The position numbers were made by a program, and so were the translations under genes. Positions 1 to 6,784 of a stretch of 25,011 bases of DNA are shown here, piece after piece (the first letter of the stretch is position 1; each line of letters opens with the position of its first letter). Below the pieces are notes generated by a model. That model worked only from the letters and a program-made list of their open reading frames with translations, was not told the origin of the DNA and did not search any database. The stretch spans positions 1-25,011 of the IMG/VR virus record IMGVR_UViG_3300046006_000649, one strand, 5' to 3'. This DNA is from a virus.

Positions 1-2
1 AA

Positions 3-29
3 GATTCACGACCAATCGAGGTACAATGA
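3..29 (+). CDS. 3' end of an upstream gene (partial)
   Basis: An open frame enters from the left edge, reads DSRPIEVQ and stops at a TGA that overlaps the uvsW start as ATGA. The same 4-nt overlap joins many genes in this window, which is the main reason to think it is a real gene end. Eight codons are too few to identify a product, and it could be chance. Confidence 0.3.
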   Translation, partial: DSRPIEVQ

Positions 30-1480
30 ACGAAGTAAAGATCATAATCAAAGACGAAGTTAATGTAAAAATCGAGGGTCTTGAAGTAGGTGACCGCCGA
101 GCATTGATGAAGATGTTCGAGTTTGAAAAGCCGGGGGCGAGATATCTCCCGGCAGTTCGTCTCGGTCGATGGAACGGCAAGATTAGCTATTTTAGTCTTG
201 GTGGAAGTACCTATGTAAATCTGTTAGAGCAAATCATTACCTATCTGTATGATAAAGGATATGACATTGAACTTGTAGATTTGCGGCAATCACATGAGGA
301 ACTTAAGTTCGAGCGCATCAAAGAAGATTCGTTCGCTGGTACAGTGTGGCCAAAAGGTCATGAACGAGAAGGCCAGCCTATCGTACTGCGTGACTATCAG
401 GTTGAGATTGTTAACAACTTCTTAGAGAATCCTCAATGCCTACAGGAAGTTGCAACAGGCGCTGGCAAAACGCTGATGACTGCTGCTCTATCTAAGTCTG
501 TAGAGCACCTAGGACGCTCCCTAGTGATTGTCCCCAACAAGAGTCTTGTTACACAAACAGAAGCAGACTACATCAACTTAGGATTGGATGTCGGCGTCTA
601 CTTTGGTGACCGTAAGGATTACGGCAAAACGCACACTATCTGCACATGGCAAAGCTTGAACAATCTATTCAAGAACACAGACAAGGGTGAAGAAACTCTT
701 GATGAATTCTTCTTTGAAGACATTGCTTGTGTCATTGTTGACGAAGTTCACATGGCTAAGGCTGATGTACTCAAGACGATGCTTACAGGAGTATTCAGCA
801 ACATTCCTATTCGTTGGGGACTGACAGGAACCATTCCTAAAGACAAGATGGATCAAGTATCGTTGCTTGTGTCATTGGGTCCTGTCATCGGTAAGCTATC
901 AGCAAAAGAACTACAAGACAGAGGCGTACTCGCACAATGTCACGTAAACATTGTTCAGCTTAAGGATAAGGTAGAGTTTACTAACTATCAATCAGAACTG
1001 AAACATCTACTAGAAGACTCAAATCGCCTAGACACTATTGCAGAATTGATTGAAAAGGTGAATCTGACTGGTAATACACTAGTCTTGGTTGACCGAGTGA
1101 ATGCAGGCAAAGAAATTGTAAGTAGATTAGGAACCAACGCTGTCTTTGTAAACGGCGGTACTAGTCTATCAGATAGAAAGGATGAGTATGATGAGGTTGC
1201 CACAAGTGACGATAAAATTATTGTCGCAACGTACGGCGTTGCGGCTGTCGGTATTAATATTCCTAGGATCTTTAATTTGGTTCTTATTGAGCCTGGCAAA
1301 TCGTTTGTACGAGTTATTCAGTCAATAGGCAGAGGTATTCGTAAAGCAGAAGATAAGGACCATGTACAGATTTGGGATATCACATCCTCATGTAAGTTTG
1401 CAAAGCGTCACTTGACACAGCGTAAGCAGTTCTACAAAGAAGCCAACTATCCTTTCAGTATAGAAAAATTGGACTATTAA
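26..1480 (+). CDS. uvsW: UvsW-like superfamily 2 DNA/RNA helicase
   Basis: 484 residues, close to T4 UvsW (about 500). The family unwinds branched DNA and R-loops, drives branch migration in recombination-dependent replication and helps shut off origin-primed replication. Visible motifs in order: Walker A ATGAGKT (143-149), DEVH Walker B (239-242), LTGT motif III (266-269), and QSIGRGIR arginine-finger motif VI (432-439). The roughly 110 residues before the helicase core fit the small N-terminal domain of UvsW. A GAGG ribosome-binding site lies 4 nt before the ATG. Family-level identification is secure; the gene symbol is by analogy with T4. Confidence 0.92.
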   Translation: MNEVKIIIKDEVNVKIEGLEVGDRRALMKMFEFEKPGARYLPAVRLGRWNGKISYFSLGGSTYVNLLEQIITYLYDKGYDIELVDLRQSHEELKFERIKEDSFAGTVWPKGHEREGQPIVLRDYQVEIVNNFLENPQCLQEVATGAGKTLMTAALSKSVEHLGRSLVIVPNKSLVTQTEADYINLGLDVGVYFGDRKDYGKTHTICTWQSLNNLFKNTDKGEETLDEFFFEDIACVIVDEVHMAKADVLKTMLTGVFSNIPIRWGLTGTIPKDKMDQVSLLVSLGPVIGKLSAKELQDRGVLAQCHVNIVQLKDKVEFTNYQSELKHLLEDSNRLDTIAELIEKVNLTGNTLVLVDRVNAGKEIVSRLGTNAVFVNGGTSLSDRKDEYDEVATSDDKIIVATYGVAAVGINIPRIFNLVLIEPGKSFVRVIQSIGRGIRKAEDKDHVQIWDITSSCKFAKRHLTQRKQFYKEANYPFSIEKLDY

Positions 1481-1484
1481 TAAC

Positions 1485-1513
1485 TTGACATACACAGTAA
1501 AGGTTGATATACT
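1485..1513 (+). promoter_or_regulatory. sigma70-like promoter with leaderless geometry
   Basis: A perfect -35 box TTGACA (1485-1490), a 17-bp spacer and a near-consensus -10 box TATACT (1508-1513) fill the short gap after uvsW. The next ATG (1520) begins 6 nt after the -10 box, which puts the expected transcription start on the A of the start codon. There is therefore no room for a Shine-Dalgarno sequence on this transcript. Confidence 0.8.
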
Positions 1514-1519
1514 AATATT

Positions 1520-2020
1520 ATGAGAATACTTACTTTAGAAAACGAAAGTTATAATTTGGAAACTCTTCCAGAGGAAATCGATGATTTGCTGTTTGCAATT
1601 CTAGATAATTCTACCCCAGCAAATGTTGATTACCACTTCATTCCGTTGATCTTTTTAGAATCATTCAATAGTCCTGCATTAGTAATCAAGGTTGCTGATA
1701 AGGTTATTAAGATGCCAATAGATTGGCAGATATTGATTGGAGAGCAAGAACATGGTGACTTAGAAACTTTACCGCTATCTAGTCTCAACGATAGAGGATT
1801 CAACGCTTTTCAGTTTAATCCGCGGACTTCATTCTCCCCCTCATTTCTTCCTATTGAAATCTTAGATATCTACCCTGATGTTACTTGGTATGCACCTAGA
1901 CTCAGAAATGGTCAGTTTTTGTGTGTACCGATTGACGAAGGGGAGCAACCGCGTTGTATCTATTTTGTCAAGGAGATTAGTAGGAACTGTGAAGTAGTAG
2001 ATTATAGTCAAGTATTTTAA
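1520..2020 (+). CDS. conserved-type hypothetical protein, probably leaderless
   Basis: 166 residues, acidic, without signal peptide or membrane segment. I recognise no domain. The C-terminal half (DIYPDVTWYAPRLRNGQFL, then CIYFVKEIS) looks like a compact beta-rich fold and resembles, from memory, hypothetical proteins of other marine T4-like phages. The start at 1520 is set by the promoter just upstream: the predicted mRNA 5' end coincides with the ATG and no Shine-Dalgarno is present. It is the first gene after uvsW and may open a transcription unit running through the small genes to about 3.9 kb. Confidence 0.75.
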   Translation: MRILTLENESYNLETLPEEIDDLLFAILDNSTPANVDYHFIPLIFLESFNSPALVIKVADKVIKMPIDWQILIGEQEHGDLETLPLSSLNDRGFNAFQFNPRTSFSPSFLPIEILDIYPDVTWYAPRLRNGQFLCVPIDEGEQPRCIYFVKEISRNCEVVDYSQVF

Positions 2021-2022
2021 CA

Positions 2023-2187
2023 ATGAACAAATTAATTGCATTTTTAGTAGTAGTGTTAGCATGGCTTGTTATGCCCATCGTCATAGTAGGACTCACTATC
2101 GGTCTTATACTTAGTATTTTTTGGGCAGGGAGTCATGTACTCTATGCTTATATTCTTAGCGAACTCAACCAAAGGAAGAAATCATGA
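2023..2187 (+). CDS. small membrane protein (54 aa)
   Basis: The ORF starts 2 nt after the previous stop. It encodes a short basic N-terminus (MNK) and about 35 strongly hydrophobic residues, enough for one long or two short membrane helices, followed by a polar tail ending in QRKKS. Its TGA overlaps the next ATG (ATGA). No ribosome-binding site is obvious, so translation may be coupled to the preceding gene. Function unknown. Confidence 0.6.
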   Translation: MNKLIAFLVVVLAWLVMPIVIVGLTIGLILSIFWAGSHVLYAYILSELNQRKKS

Positions 2188-2309
2188 TTACTGAAACAAT
2201 TATTAAGACTTTTCAAAAGAAGCATAAGCAGTCAGACGTTATGGGTGTAATTCGCACTCTCTATCCAAACGTTGAAATTTCTATTTTAAAGAAGAAAGGT
2301 AACAAGTAA
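2184..2309 (+). CDS. small basic protein (41 aa)
   Basis: A 41-residue lysine-rich protein (FQKKHKQ near residues 10-16, ILKKKGNK at the C-terminus). It has a good Shine-Dalgarno, AAGGAAG, a few nt before the ATG. It is joined to its neighbours by ATGA at the start and TAATG at the end, the arrangement used by the certain genes around it. Too short to assign; the charge would be compatible with nucleic-acid binding but nothing proves it. Confidence 0.55.
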   Translation: MITETIIKTFQKKHKQSDVMGVIRTLYPNVEISILKKKGNK

Positions 2310-2908
2310 TGAAATATAAGATTGAAATCGGTGGACGCGGCGGCGAAGTTGTTATCGGCTCCGTCAAGCGTGAATTCTATGACATTGTTGAAGAACATGA
2401 AATTGATTTTGAGGACTATGCTTGGAATGATGATTTCTTTGAGGAAAACGATGTAGAAATTGACGAAGATATCCGTCCGTTTCATCCCGGTGAATGGCAT
2501 GAATGCGATAACCTTGCACACCACACTGGTCCTTCACTAGAAGATTGTTATATTAGTGTATTAGATGAAAACGATACAGTCATCTATGATGCACTAACTG
2601 CTAATGCTTTCTTTGATATGGGCGCTGACACAGAACAAACCGAAGAGATTTTCCCTCAAGAAACTCTTGAAGACGGTGACGTTTACTTCCTTGGACAAAG
2701 CATTGAGAAAGGTCACTTCCTCTCGTTTGAATGTGAAGATGAAGCGTTTGACCCTAAGAAGCTTGTAATTACTACGGGTGATTATGACGGTTGGGAACTT
2801 GTTACTGGCTTAACCTACAACGGAGAATCACTTGATGATTTGGGTGACAGTTCAACTGACGGAAAAGGTTCTGAATTCCAGCTTATCCTAGTAGAGAAAG
2901 ATTATTAA
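2309..2908 (+). CDS. acidic hypothetical protein (199 aa)
   Basis: Strongly acidic soluble protein: residues 25-60 are dominated by Asp and Glu (for example FFEENDVEIDEDI) and acidic stretches recur to the end. There is no signal peptide, membrane segment or catalytic motif that I recognise. The start is supported by AAAGG upstream and the TAATG junction, and the end forms another TAATG with the next gene. Such acidity could mean DNA mimicry or metal binding, but that is only a thought from composition. Confidence 0.75.
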   Translation: MKYKIEIGGRGGEVVIGSVKREFYDIVEEHEIDFEDYAWNDDFFEENDVEIDEDIRPFHPGEWHECDNLAHHTGPSLEDCYISVLDENDTVIYDALTANAFFDMGADTEQTEEIFPQETLEDGDVYFLGQSIEKGHFLSFECEDEAFDPKKLVITTGDYDGWELVTGLTYNGESLDDLGDSSTDGKGSEFQLILVEKDY

Positions 2909-3333
2909 TGTCATCGGGTAATGGTAGCTTATCGTTAGGTCAGGCAAAGTACAACAGAACGATAGCAGGCACTCTACCCAGCCAAACTGTATTTAGGCTT
3001 GATTCTGCTAGAAATCGCAAGGTACAAAAAGAGAAGGAAAAGAAGATGGGTTGGTTTAAGAGAAAGTTTGCACAGTGGTCCCGTGAAGCATGGGAAAGCG
3101 GACAGAAAGCAGAAGTATATGCTACTGATTCGGTAAGACCTTACGACGGTATTAGCGGCAAGACCAGCATTCGCTTCACGATCTATCCGGCATCAGGCGG
3201 GTACGTGATTGAACATTACAAGAATGATCGTATGCGAGATAGTGATGGGCCGACATTGACTATTGTTAACAACGGTGACAGCATTGGTCAAGCTATTGAA
3301 CACGCTATTGCGATTGAGACACTAAAAGCATAA
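2908..3333 (+). CDS. hypothetical protein with MGWFKRKF core (141 aa, possible internal start)
   Basis: The frame opens at a TAATG junction (2908) and runs 141 codons. The first 46 residues are low in structure and end in a charged KEKEKK stretch. The conserved-looking part begins at Met47, MGWFKRKFAQW, followed by a beta-rich segment (SIRFTIYPASGGYVIEHY) and a helix at the C-terminus. An AAGGAA Shine-Dalgarno sits 6 nt before the internal ATG at 3046, better than anything before 2908. The 95-residue form from 3046 may be the main or a second product. Function unknown. Its TAA overlaps the next ATG (TAATG). Confidence 0.7.
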   Translation: MSSGNGSLSLGQAKYNRTIAGTLPSQTVFRLDSARNRKVQKEKEKKMGWFKRKFAQWSREAWESGQKAEVYATDSVRPYDGISGKTSIRFTIYPASGGYVIEHYKNDRMRDSDGPTLTIVNNGDSIGQAIEHAIAIETLKA

Positions 3334-3920
3334 TGGCTAAAGAGAAACTATCAGCAGACGAAAAGTTTGAAAAGATTGAATTTGATCTTTTCGACGCAAT
3401 CGCGGCTATCGACCGCAAAGACTATTCGTATTATGATAGGTTGACTCCTGAACAGCAAAAGAAGTTTGTGCCATTCATGATGATACATTGGATTAGTGCA
3501 GTTAAAGGTAGTAAGGATATTCAATCTTATTATCTGCAAAGCACTGAATATCATGCTAACAAGTATATGTTCAACGAGAATGTACAGAAGCATCCTAAGC
3601 TACAATGGTTGATGTTGTGTGCTGCAAGCCCGGGTATTGGCAAACAGTTTCATCAATGGATTCCGCACATCCGTGACCGTGTTAGTAAGTTAAAAGAGTC
3701 TCCTAAGACTACGGAGATTAAAGACTACTTTAAAAAGGTATATCCTAAATCAAGTGACAGTGACTTAAACATCATATCCGAAGTTTTTGTTGACAATCAC
3801 AAGAAAAAGATGTATCTTGCTAATAGATTCCCCGAATTAAAATTTGATGAGATTGAGTTATTAAGTGAGCTTGTTACAGATAAAGAAATCGAAGAATACG
3901 AAAGAAAGCTCGGTAACTAA
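3333..3920 (+). CDS. 62: probable sliding-clamp loader small subunit (gp62-like)
   Basis: 195 residues; T4 gp62 has 187. In T4, gp62 joins four gp44 ATPases to load the gp45 clamp on DNA. There is no ATPase motif, as expected for gp62. The central segment PKLQWLMLCAASP followed by GKQFHQWI matches the pattern NYLMAAVP...GKRYGKWA of T4 gp62 in spacing and character, preceded by a similar helical region (KKFVPFMMIHWIS). This is distant similarity judged by eye, so the assignment is tentative. The gene ends inside a terminator hairpin and overlaps the zinc-finger gene by 56 nt. Confidence 0.55.
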   Translation: MAKEKLSADEKFEKIEFDLFDAIAAIDRKDYSYYDRLTPEQQKKFVPFMMIHWISAVKGSKDIQSYYLQSTEYHANKYMFNENVQKHPKLQWLMLCAASPGIGKQFHQWIPHIRDRVSKLKESPKTTEIKDYFKKVYPKSSDSDLNIISEVFVDNHKKKMYLANRFPELKFDEIELLSELVTDKEIEEYERKLGN

Positions 3921-4596
3921 AACCGAGTTTTCTTGTGAGTTTTGCAAACGGAGTTTCCAGCGAGAGACTACGATGATGAAACACCTATGTGAAAATAAAC
4001 GTAGATGGCAAGACAAAGACCAGCCAGGTAATCGTATTGGATTTCAAGCTTGGGTAGAATTCTACAAAAAGAATACTGCATCTAAAAAACCTAGAACATA
4101 TGTAGACTTCACGAAAAGTGCATACTACATTGCCTTTGTCAAGTTCGGTCACTATTGCGTTGATATCAAGTGTATCAATGTAGTTAGGTATGCTGATTGG
4201 CTGTTGAAGAATCAGATAAAGATTGATAGTTGGTGCAGCGATACTAACTACACTAAATTTCTTATTGAGTACTTAAAGACAGAAGACCCGCTGGATGCTA
4301 TCGCTCGTAGTATCGAAGCTACGATGGTTATCTCTACGGATTCAGGTATCGAAACCAAAGATTGTCTACGATATGCTAATAGAAACAAATTAGCGTATGC
4401 TGTAACTACTGGCAAGATTAGTCCTTGGATGCTTTATCAGAGCGAGAGCGGTGTCAAGTTTCTAGAAGAACTTGATGAAAGCCAGCAAAAGATGATTATC
4501 GACTACATCAATCCAGAACAATGGGCTATCAAGTTTAGACGTAACAACGAAATGGTGACACAGGTCAAGGAACTGTTGAATGCCGCAGGCTATTGA
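3865..4596 (+). CDS. zinc-finger protein of unknown function
   Basis: The conserved-looking protein begins FSCEFCKRSF and continues with an H-x-C pair (KHLCENKRRW), giving a C-x2-C...H-x-C zinc knuckle, then about 200 mostly helical residues with no catalytic motif I know. No ATG, GTG or TTG lies in frame between the stop of the preceding gene (3920) and the first zinc cysteine. The nearest in-frame starts are GTG 3865 and TTG 3871, inside the preceding gene. Either translation starts there and passes through the terminator hairpin, or ribosomes reach the frame another way. Its end overlaps the next gene by 17 nt. Confidence 0.7.
   Translation: MSLLQIKKSKNTKESSVTKTEFSCEFCKRSFQRETTMMKHLCENKRRWQDKDQPGNRIGFQAWVEFYKKNTASKKPRTYVDFTKSAYYIAFVKFGHYCVDIKCINVVRYADWLLKNQIKIDSWCSDTNYTKFLIEYLKTEDPLDAIARSIEATMVISTDSGIETKDCLRYANRNKLAYAVTTGKISPWMLYQSESGVKFLEELDESQQKMIIDYINPEQWAIKFRRNNEMVTQVKELLNAAGY
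3905..3934 (+). terminator. hairpin with T-rich tail at gene junction
   Basis: CTCGGT (3909-3914) pairs with ACCGAG (3922-3927) across a 7-nt loop, the flanking A/T bases extend the stem through one G-T wobble, and TTTTCTT follows. This has the form of an intrinsic terminator. The stop codon of the gp62-like gene lies in the hairpin and the downstream zinc-finger frame passes through it, so it may attenuate rather than fully end transcription. Confidence 0.6.
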
Positions 4597-4831
4597 TACT
4601 TACAAAGTAGTTCGTCGCGGTCAGAAATACTGCGTGAGAGTTCGTGGGGTACTTAACACTACTGATTCATTTAACTGGTGTAAAGAACGTAACATGAGTT
4701 ACTATATCAAACGGCGGTTTAATGTAGGATATATTTGGGATAGTGAAGGACTCTATAGAAGCCGCTGGGACTATGACTTCATCTTTGACGAAAAGAAAGA
4801 AGCACTGACCTTTATCCTGGGGTATCTATGA
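4580..4831 (+). CDS. small array paralogue 1 (83 aa)
   Basis: First member of a run of small genes whose products end in a common pattern, aromatic-x-acidic...F-x-L-x-aromatic; here YDFIFDEKKEALTFILGYL. It also has the W-C pair (NWCKER) seen in members 5 and 7. A clear AAGGAA Shine-Dalgarno lies 7 nt before the ATG, and the start overlaps the zinc-finger gene by 17 nt. Its stop overlaps the next ATG (ATGA). No function known to me. Confidence 0.7.
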   Translation: MPQAIDTYKVVRRGQKYCVRVRGVLNTTDSFNWCKERNMSYYIKRRFNVGYIWDSEGLYRSRWDYDFIFDEKKEALTFILGYL

Positions 4832-5046
4832 ACAAGTACTTTCATATGGATGCTAAACTATTTGATTCGTGGACTGACCTATTGATTGATAAGTCTTACG
4901 ACTACCGGCAGATTGGCATTTCAAATGAACACTGTAATCAAATATCCGAACCGGAGTACGGTCTACGATTGGTTAACTGGCCCGATAAAGCATTTGAAGT
5001 TGTTGACGAACACAAGTATACGATTTTCTTGTTGAGATACCGATGA
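4828..5046 (+). CDS. small array paralogue 2 (72 aa)
   Basis: A 72-residue protein ending in FEVVDEHKYTIFLLRYR, matching the family tail with Tyr in place of the final Trp. The N-terminal part is weakly similar to the others, so it is one of the more diverged copies. Joined by ATGA overlaps on both sides, suggesting coupled translation. Function unknown. Confidence 0.65.
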   Translation: MNKYFHMDAKLFDSWTDLLIDKSYDYRQIGISNEHCNQISEPEYGLRLVNWPDKAFEVVDEHKYTIFLLRYR

Positions 5047-5234
5047 AATTCATATGCAACCCTGATTTTATGACACCGTTCTTGATCGTCAAGGATTTTA
5101 CGTATTATATTGAAAATGAGCAAGACATCAATGAGTGGGCTGATAAATGTGTTCCAGGATGGCAGCTTACAGGAATGATATTAGAGTTTAAGAATGAGCA
5201 AGACAGACTGGCATTTTTATTACGGTGGAACTGA
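5043..5234 (+). CDS. small array paralogue 3 (63 aa)
   Basis: The shortest array member (63 residues). It carries the family elements in a compact form: an EWADKCVPGWQ segment, then the tail ILEFKNEQDRLAFLLRWN. The start overlaps the previous stop as ATGA. The codons for the final Arg-Trp-Asn-stop contain both the GTG (5225) and the TGATG (5234) that can start the next gene. Confidence 0.65.
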   Translation: MKFICNPDFMTPFLIVKDFTYYIENEQDINEWADKCVPGWQLTGMILEFKNEQDRLAFLLRWN

Positions 5235-5437
5235 TGTATACTCTGTGCATAAACGATAAGAACAACCAAACTCAACCATGGTGGTTTAATTTTTTGTTTA
5301 GCCTCAATGACATTGATGTGAAAACAGGATTAAAAAAGTGGGGAGGGAGAGTTGAGTATGATAGAAGCGGATACAGCGATACTCTTATATTTGACAGAGA
5401 AGAAGATTTAGCATGGTTTCTATTAAAATGGACATGA
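5234..5437 (+). CDS. small array paralogue 4 (67 aa)
   Basis: Begins at ATG 5234, which overlaps the previous stop (TGATG); a GTG at 5225 would add three residues. The product has a W-rich middle (QPWWFNF, LKKWGGR) and the family tail TLIFDREEDLAWFLLKWT. Its last codons, TGG ACA TGA, contain an ATG (5428) that opened the next array gene before the oxygenase gene was inserted, as judged from the repeat described at 5425-5441. Confidence 0.65.
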   Translation: MYTLCINDKNNQTQPWWFNFLFSLNDIDVKTGLKKWGGRVEYDRSGYSDTLIFDREEDLAWFLLKWT

Positions 5438-5441
5438 TTAA
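5425..5441 (+). repeat. direct repeat, left copy (17 bp)
   Basis: AAAATGGACATGATTAA is identical to 6117-6133, 692 bp away, and both copies are followed after a small gap by GAACGCT. The two copies bracket the oxygenase gene at 5453-6094. In the left copy the repeat holds the end of array gene 4 and a start codon in the position expected for array gene 5. Confidence 0.85.
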
Positions 5442-5466
5442 GGAACGCTATAATGAATATATGTGA
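5428..5466 (+). pseudogene. remnant of the start of array gene 5
   Basis: From ATG 5428 the frame reads MDMIKERYNEYM and then stops. The intact gene at 6120 starts MDMIKQLKERWKGYKE, so the remnant matches its first residues with a three-codon gap. It overlaps the stop of array gene 4 by 10 nt, the kind of junction used elsewhere in the array. I read it as the original start of the 6120 gene, left behind when the oxygenase gene was inserted. Confidence 0.6.
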
Positions 5467-6094
5467 TATTGCATTGGTTATAAAAAACCATCTAAATGAT
5501 GATGAATGCCAGCAACTAATAACAGAATACGAACGTAAAAAATTTACTGCTAGGCAAGAACAGTCGCTTCATGCGTATGAGGAAAACACTAAGGTAAGTA
5601 CCTTTAAAAGGGTAACTATAAAAGAGACTAGTCAACATTATGATTTGATAAAAAACAAGACAGAAAATGCATTGAAACTTTGGCTAGACTACTTGCAGAG
5701 TAAAAATATGTTTAGTGTTGCTTTGCTGCGTAATAATTTGCAATATACGACTCATGATTTCAGAATATTAAAATATGATGTTGGTAACTTTATACATCCG
5801 CACACAGATTGGGATCACTTCACCCATGCTAGTGTTTCATTAAATCTAAACGATGAATACACTGGTGGTGACTTTGTTTTTATGAATGGGGAACGTATAA
5901 TATCTCTAGAAAAGGGAGACGCATTAGTATTTCCAGCTAACTTTTATTGGGTTCACGAAACGAAACCTATTCTAACCGGCACCAGATACACTGTAAATTC
6001 ATTTATATCAACCGTTCATTCATCCTCACAAAAAAAATTATTTGGAGAAATACACGAAGCCCAACAAGAGCATGAGAGAATATTTAAACTGTAG
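5453..6094 (+). CDS. 2OG-Fe(II) oxygenase, prolyl-4-hydroxylase-like
   Basis: 213 residues with the double-stranded beta-helix signature: H-x-D iron ligands His117/Asp119 (IHPHTDW), distal His168 (WVHET) and the 2-oxoglutarate-binding Arg178 ten residues later (GTRYTVNSF). TGGDFVF precedes the distal histidine as in the P4H family. These enzymes hydroxylate proteins or small molecules using Fe(II), O2 and 2-oxoglutarate; the substrate is unknown. Hand-counted GC over 5461-5880 is about 33%, against about 44% in 6181-6360. With the flanking direct repeat this supports recent acquisition. TATAATG at the start mimics a -10 box but has no -35. Confidence 0.85.
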   Translation: MNICDIALVIKNHLNDDECQQLITEYERKKFTARQEQSLHAYEENTKVSTFKRVTIKETSQHYDLIKNKTENALKLWLDYLQSKNMFSVALLRNNLQYTTHDFRILKYDVGNFIHPHTDWDHFTHASVSLNLNDEYTGGDFVFMNGERIISLEKGDALVFPANFYWVHETKPILTGTRYTVNSFISTVHSSSQKKLFGEIHEAQQEHERIFKL

Positions 6095-6116
6095 GGCATG
6101 ATGTGCAGGAACATGA

Positions 6117-6133
6117 AAAATGGACATGATTAA
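6117..6133 (+). repeat. direct repeat, right copy (17 bp)
   Basis: Identical to 5425-5441. Here it carries the functional start of the intact array gene 5 (ATG 6120). Confidence 0.85.
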
Positions 6134-6548
6134 ACAACTCAAAGAACGCTGGAAAGGTTACAAAGAAAACCGCTTCCTAGAAAACTATGGCTGCAAGTCT
6201 TGGCGTGAATACGAACTTAAATACGATCCTGATGTTGGGTTCAGAGCAAGATGGGCCCATACCTTTTACCATGGCTATCCTCATATACTTCCAGTAGAAC
6301 CGCAAGGTCTTCGTAATAGTAGTCCAGGAACGGTTTGGGTTAACTACCATGTTGACATAGAAAAGATGGTTGACTGGTGCGAACAGAACTGTCAGGGTAA
6401 ATGGCGCAATGATTGGCACCGTGGTTTCTGGGACCATCATGGAAACTACGAGGTATACGAAATCAATGGTATCAGTGGGGGCGACACTATGTTCTTTGCA
6501 TTCAAAGAAGAATCAGATTATGTTTGGTTTACGCTCACCTGGCAATGA
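6120..6548 (+). CDS. array paralogue 5 (142 aa)
   Basis: The longest array member. The first roughly 65 residues (basic MDMIKQLKERWKGYK, then NYGCKSWREYE) are an extension absent from the other copies. The rest follows the family plan: VDWCEQNCQGKWRNDW, then the tail FFAFKEESDYVWFTLTWQ. AGGA lies about 9 nt upstream of the ATG. Its stop overlaps the next start as ATGA. It lost its original upstream junction through insertion of the oxygenase gene. Function unknown. Confidence 0.7.
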   Translation: MDMIKQLKERWKGYKENRFLENYGCKSWREYELKYDPDVGFRARWAHTFYHGYPHILPVEPQGLRNSSPGTVWVNYHVDIEKMVDWCEQNCQGKWRNDWHRGFWDHHGNYEVYEINGISGGDTMFFAFKEESDYVWFTLTWQ

Positions 6549-6784
6549 ATTACTATGATGAAAAAAATGGTTGGGAACTCACTAAGCCGGGCTGGTACGA
6601 AGTAGTTATTACTGTATATCAAATTCAAGAGGCACACCATAAACACACTGAAATGTTAACCTGGATATACGATAACATAGGGAAATGTGAACATCATTGT
6701 AGATGGCAGTTCGATTTAGGTAGCTTAAAATTTAAGTTTAGATATGAGAGAGATTATGTATGGTTCAAACTAACATGGGGCTAA
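6545..6784 (+). CDS. array paralogue 6 (79 aa)
   Basis: Start chosen at ATG 6545 because it overlaps the previous stop (ATGA); the open frame further upstream only reads through gene 5 in another frame. The tail FKFRYERDYVWFKLTWG is close to that of gene 5 (DYVWF-x-LTW in both), so these two are the most similar pair. The middle contains the expected aromatic pattern (MLTWIYDNIGKCEHHCRWQF). Confidence 0.68.
   Translation: MNYYDEKNGWELTKPGWYEVVITVYQIQEAHHKHTEMLTWIYDNIGKCEHHCRWQFDLGSLKFKFRYERDYVWFKLTWG

Noticed and set aside
5449-5454. TATAAT at the start of the inserted oxygenase gene
   Set aside because: No -35 element at 16-18 bp upstream, and the hexamer overlaps the ATG itself, so it cannot give a usable transcript start.
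6413-6544. Longer N-terminus for array gene 6 (start at 6413)
   Set aside because: The extra 44 residues are out-of-frame reading of gene 5, and the ATGA junction at 6545 is the standard start type here.
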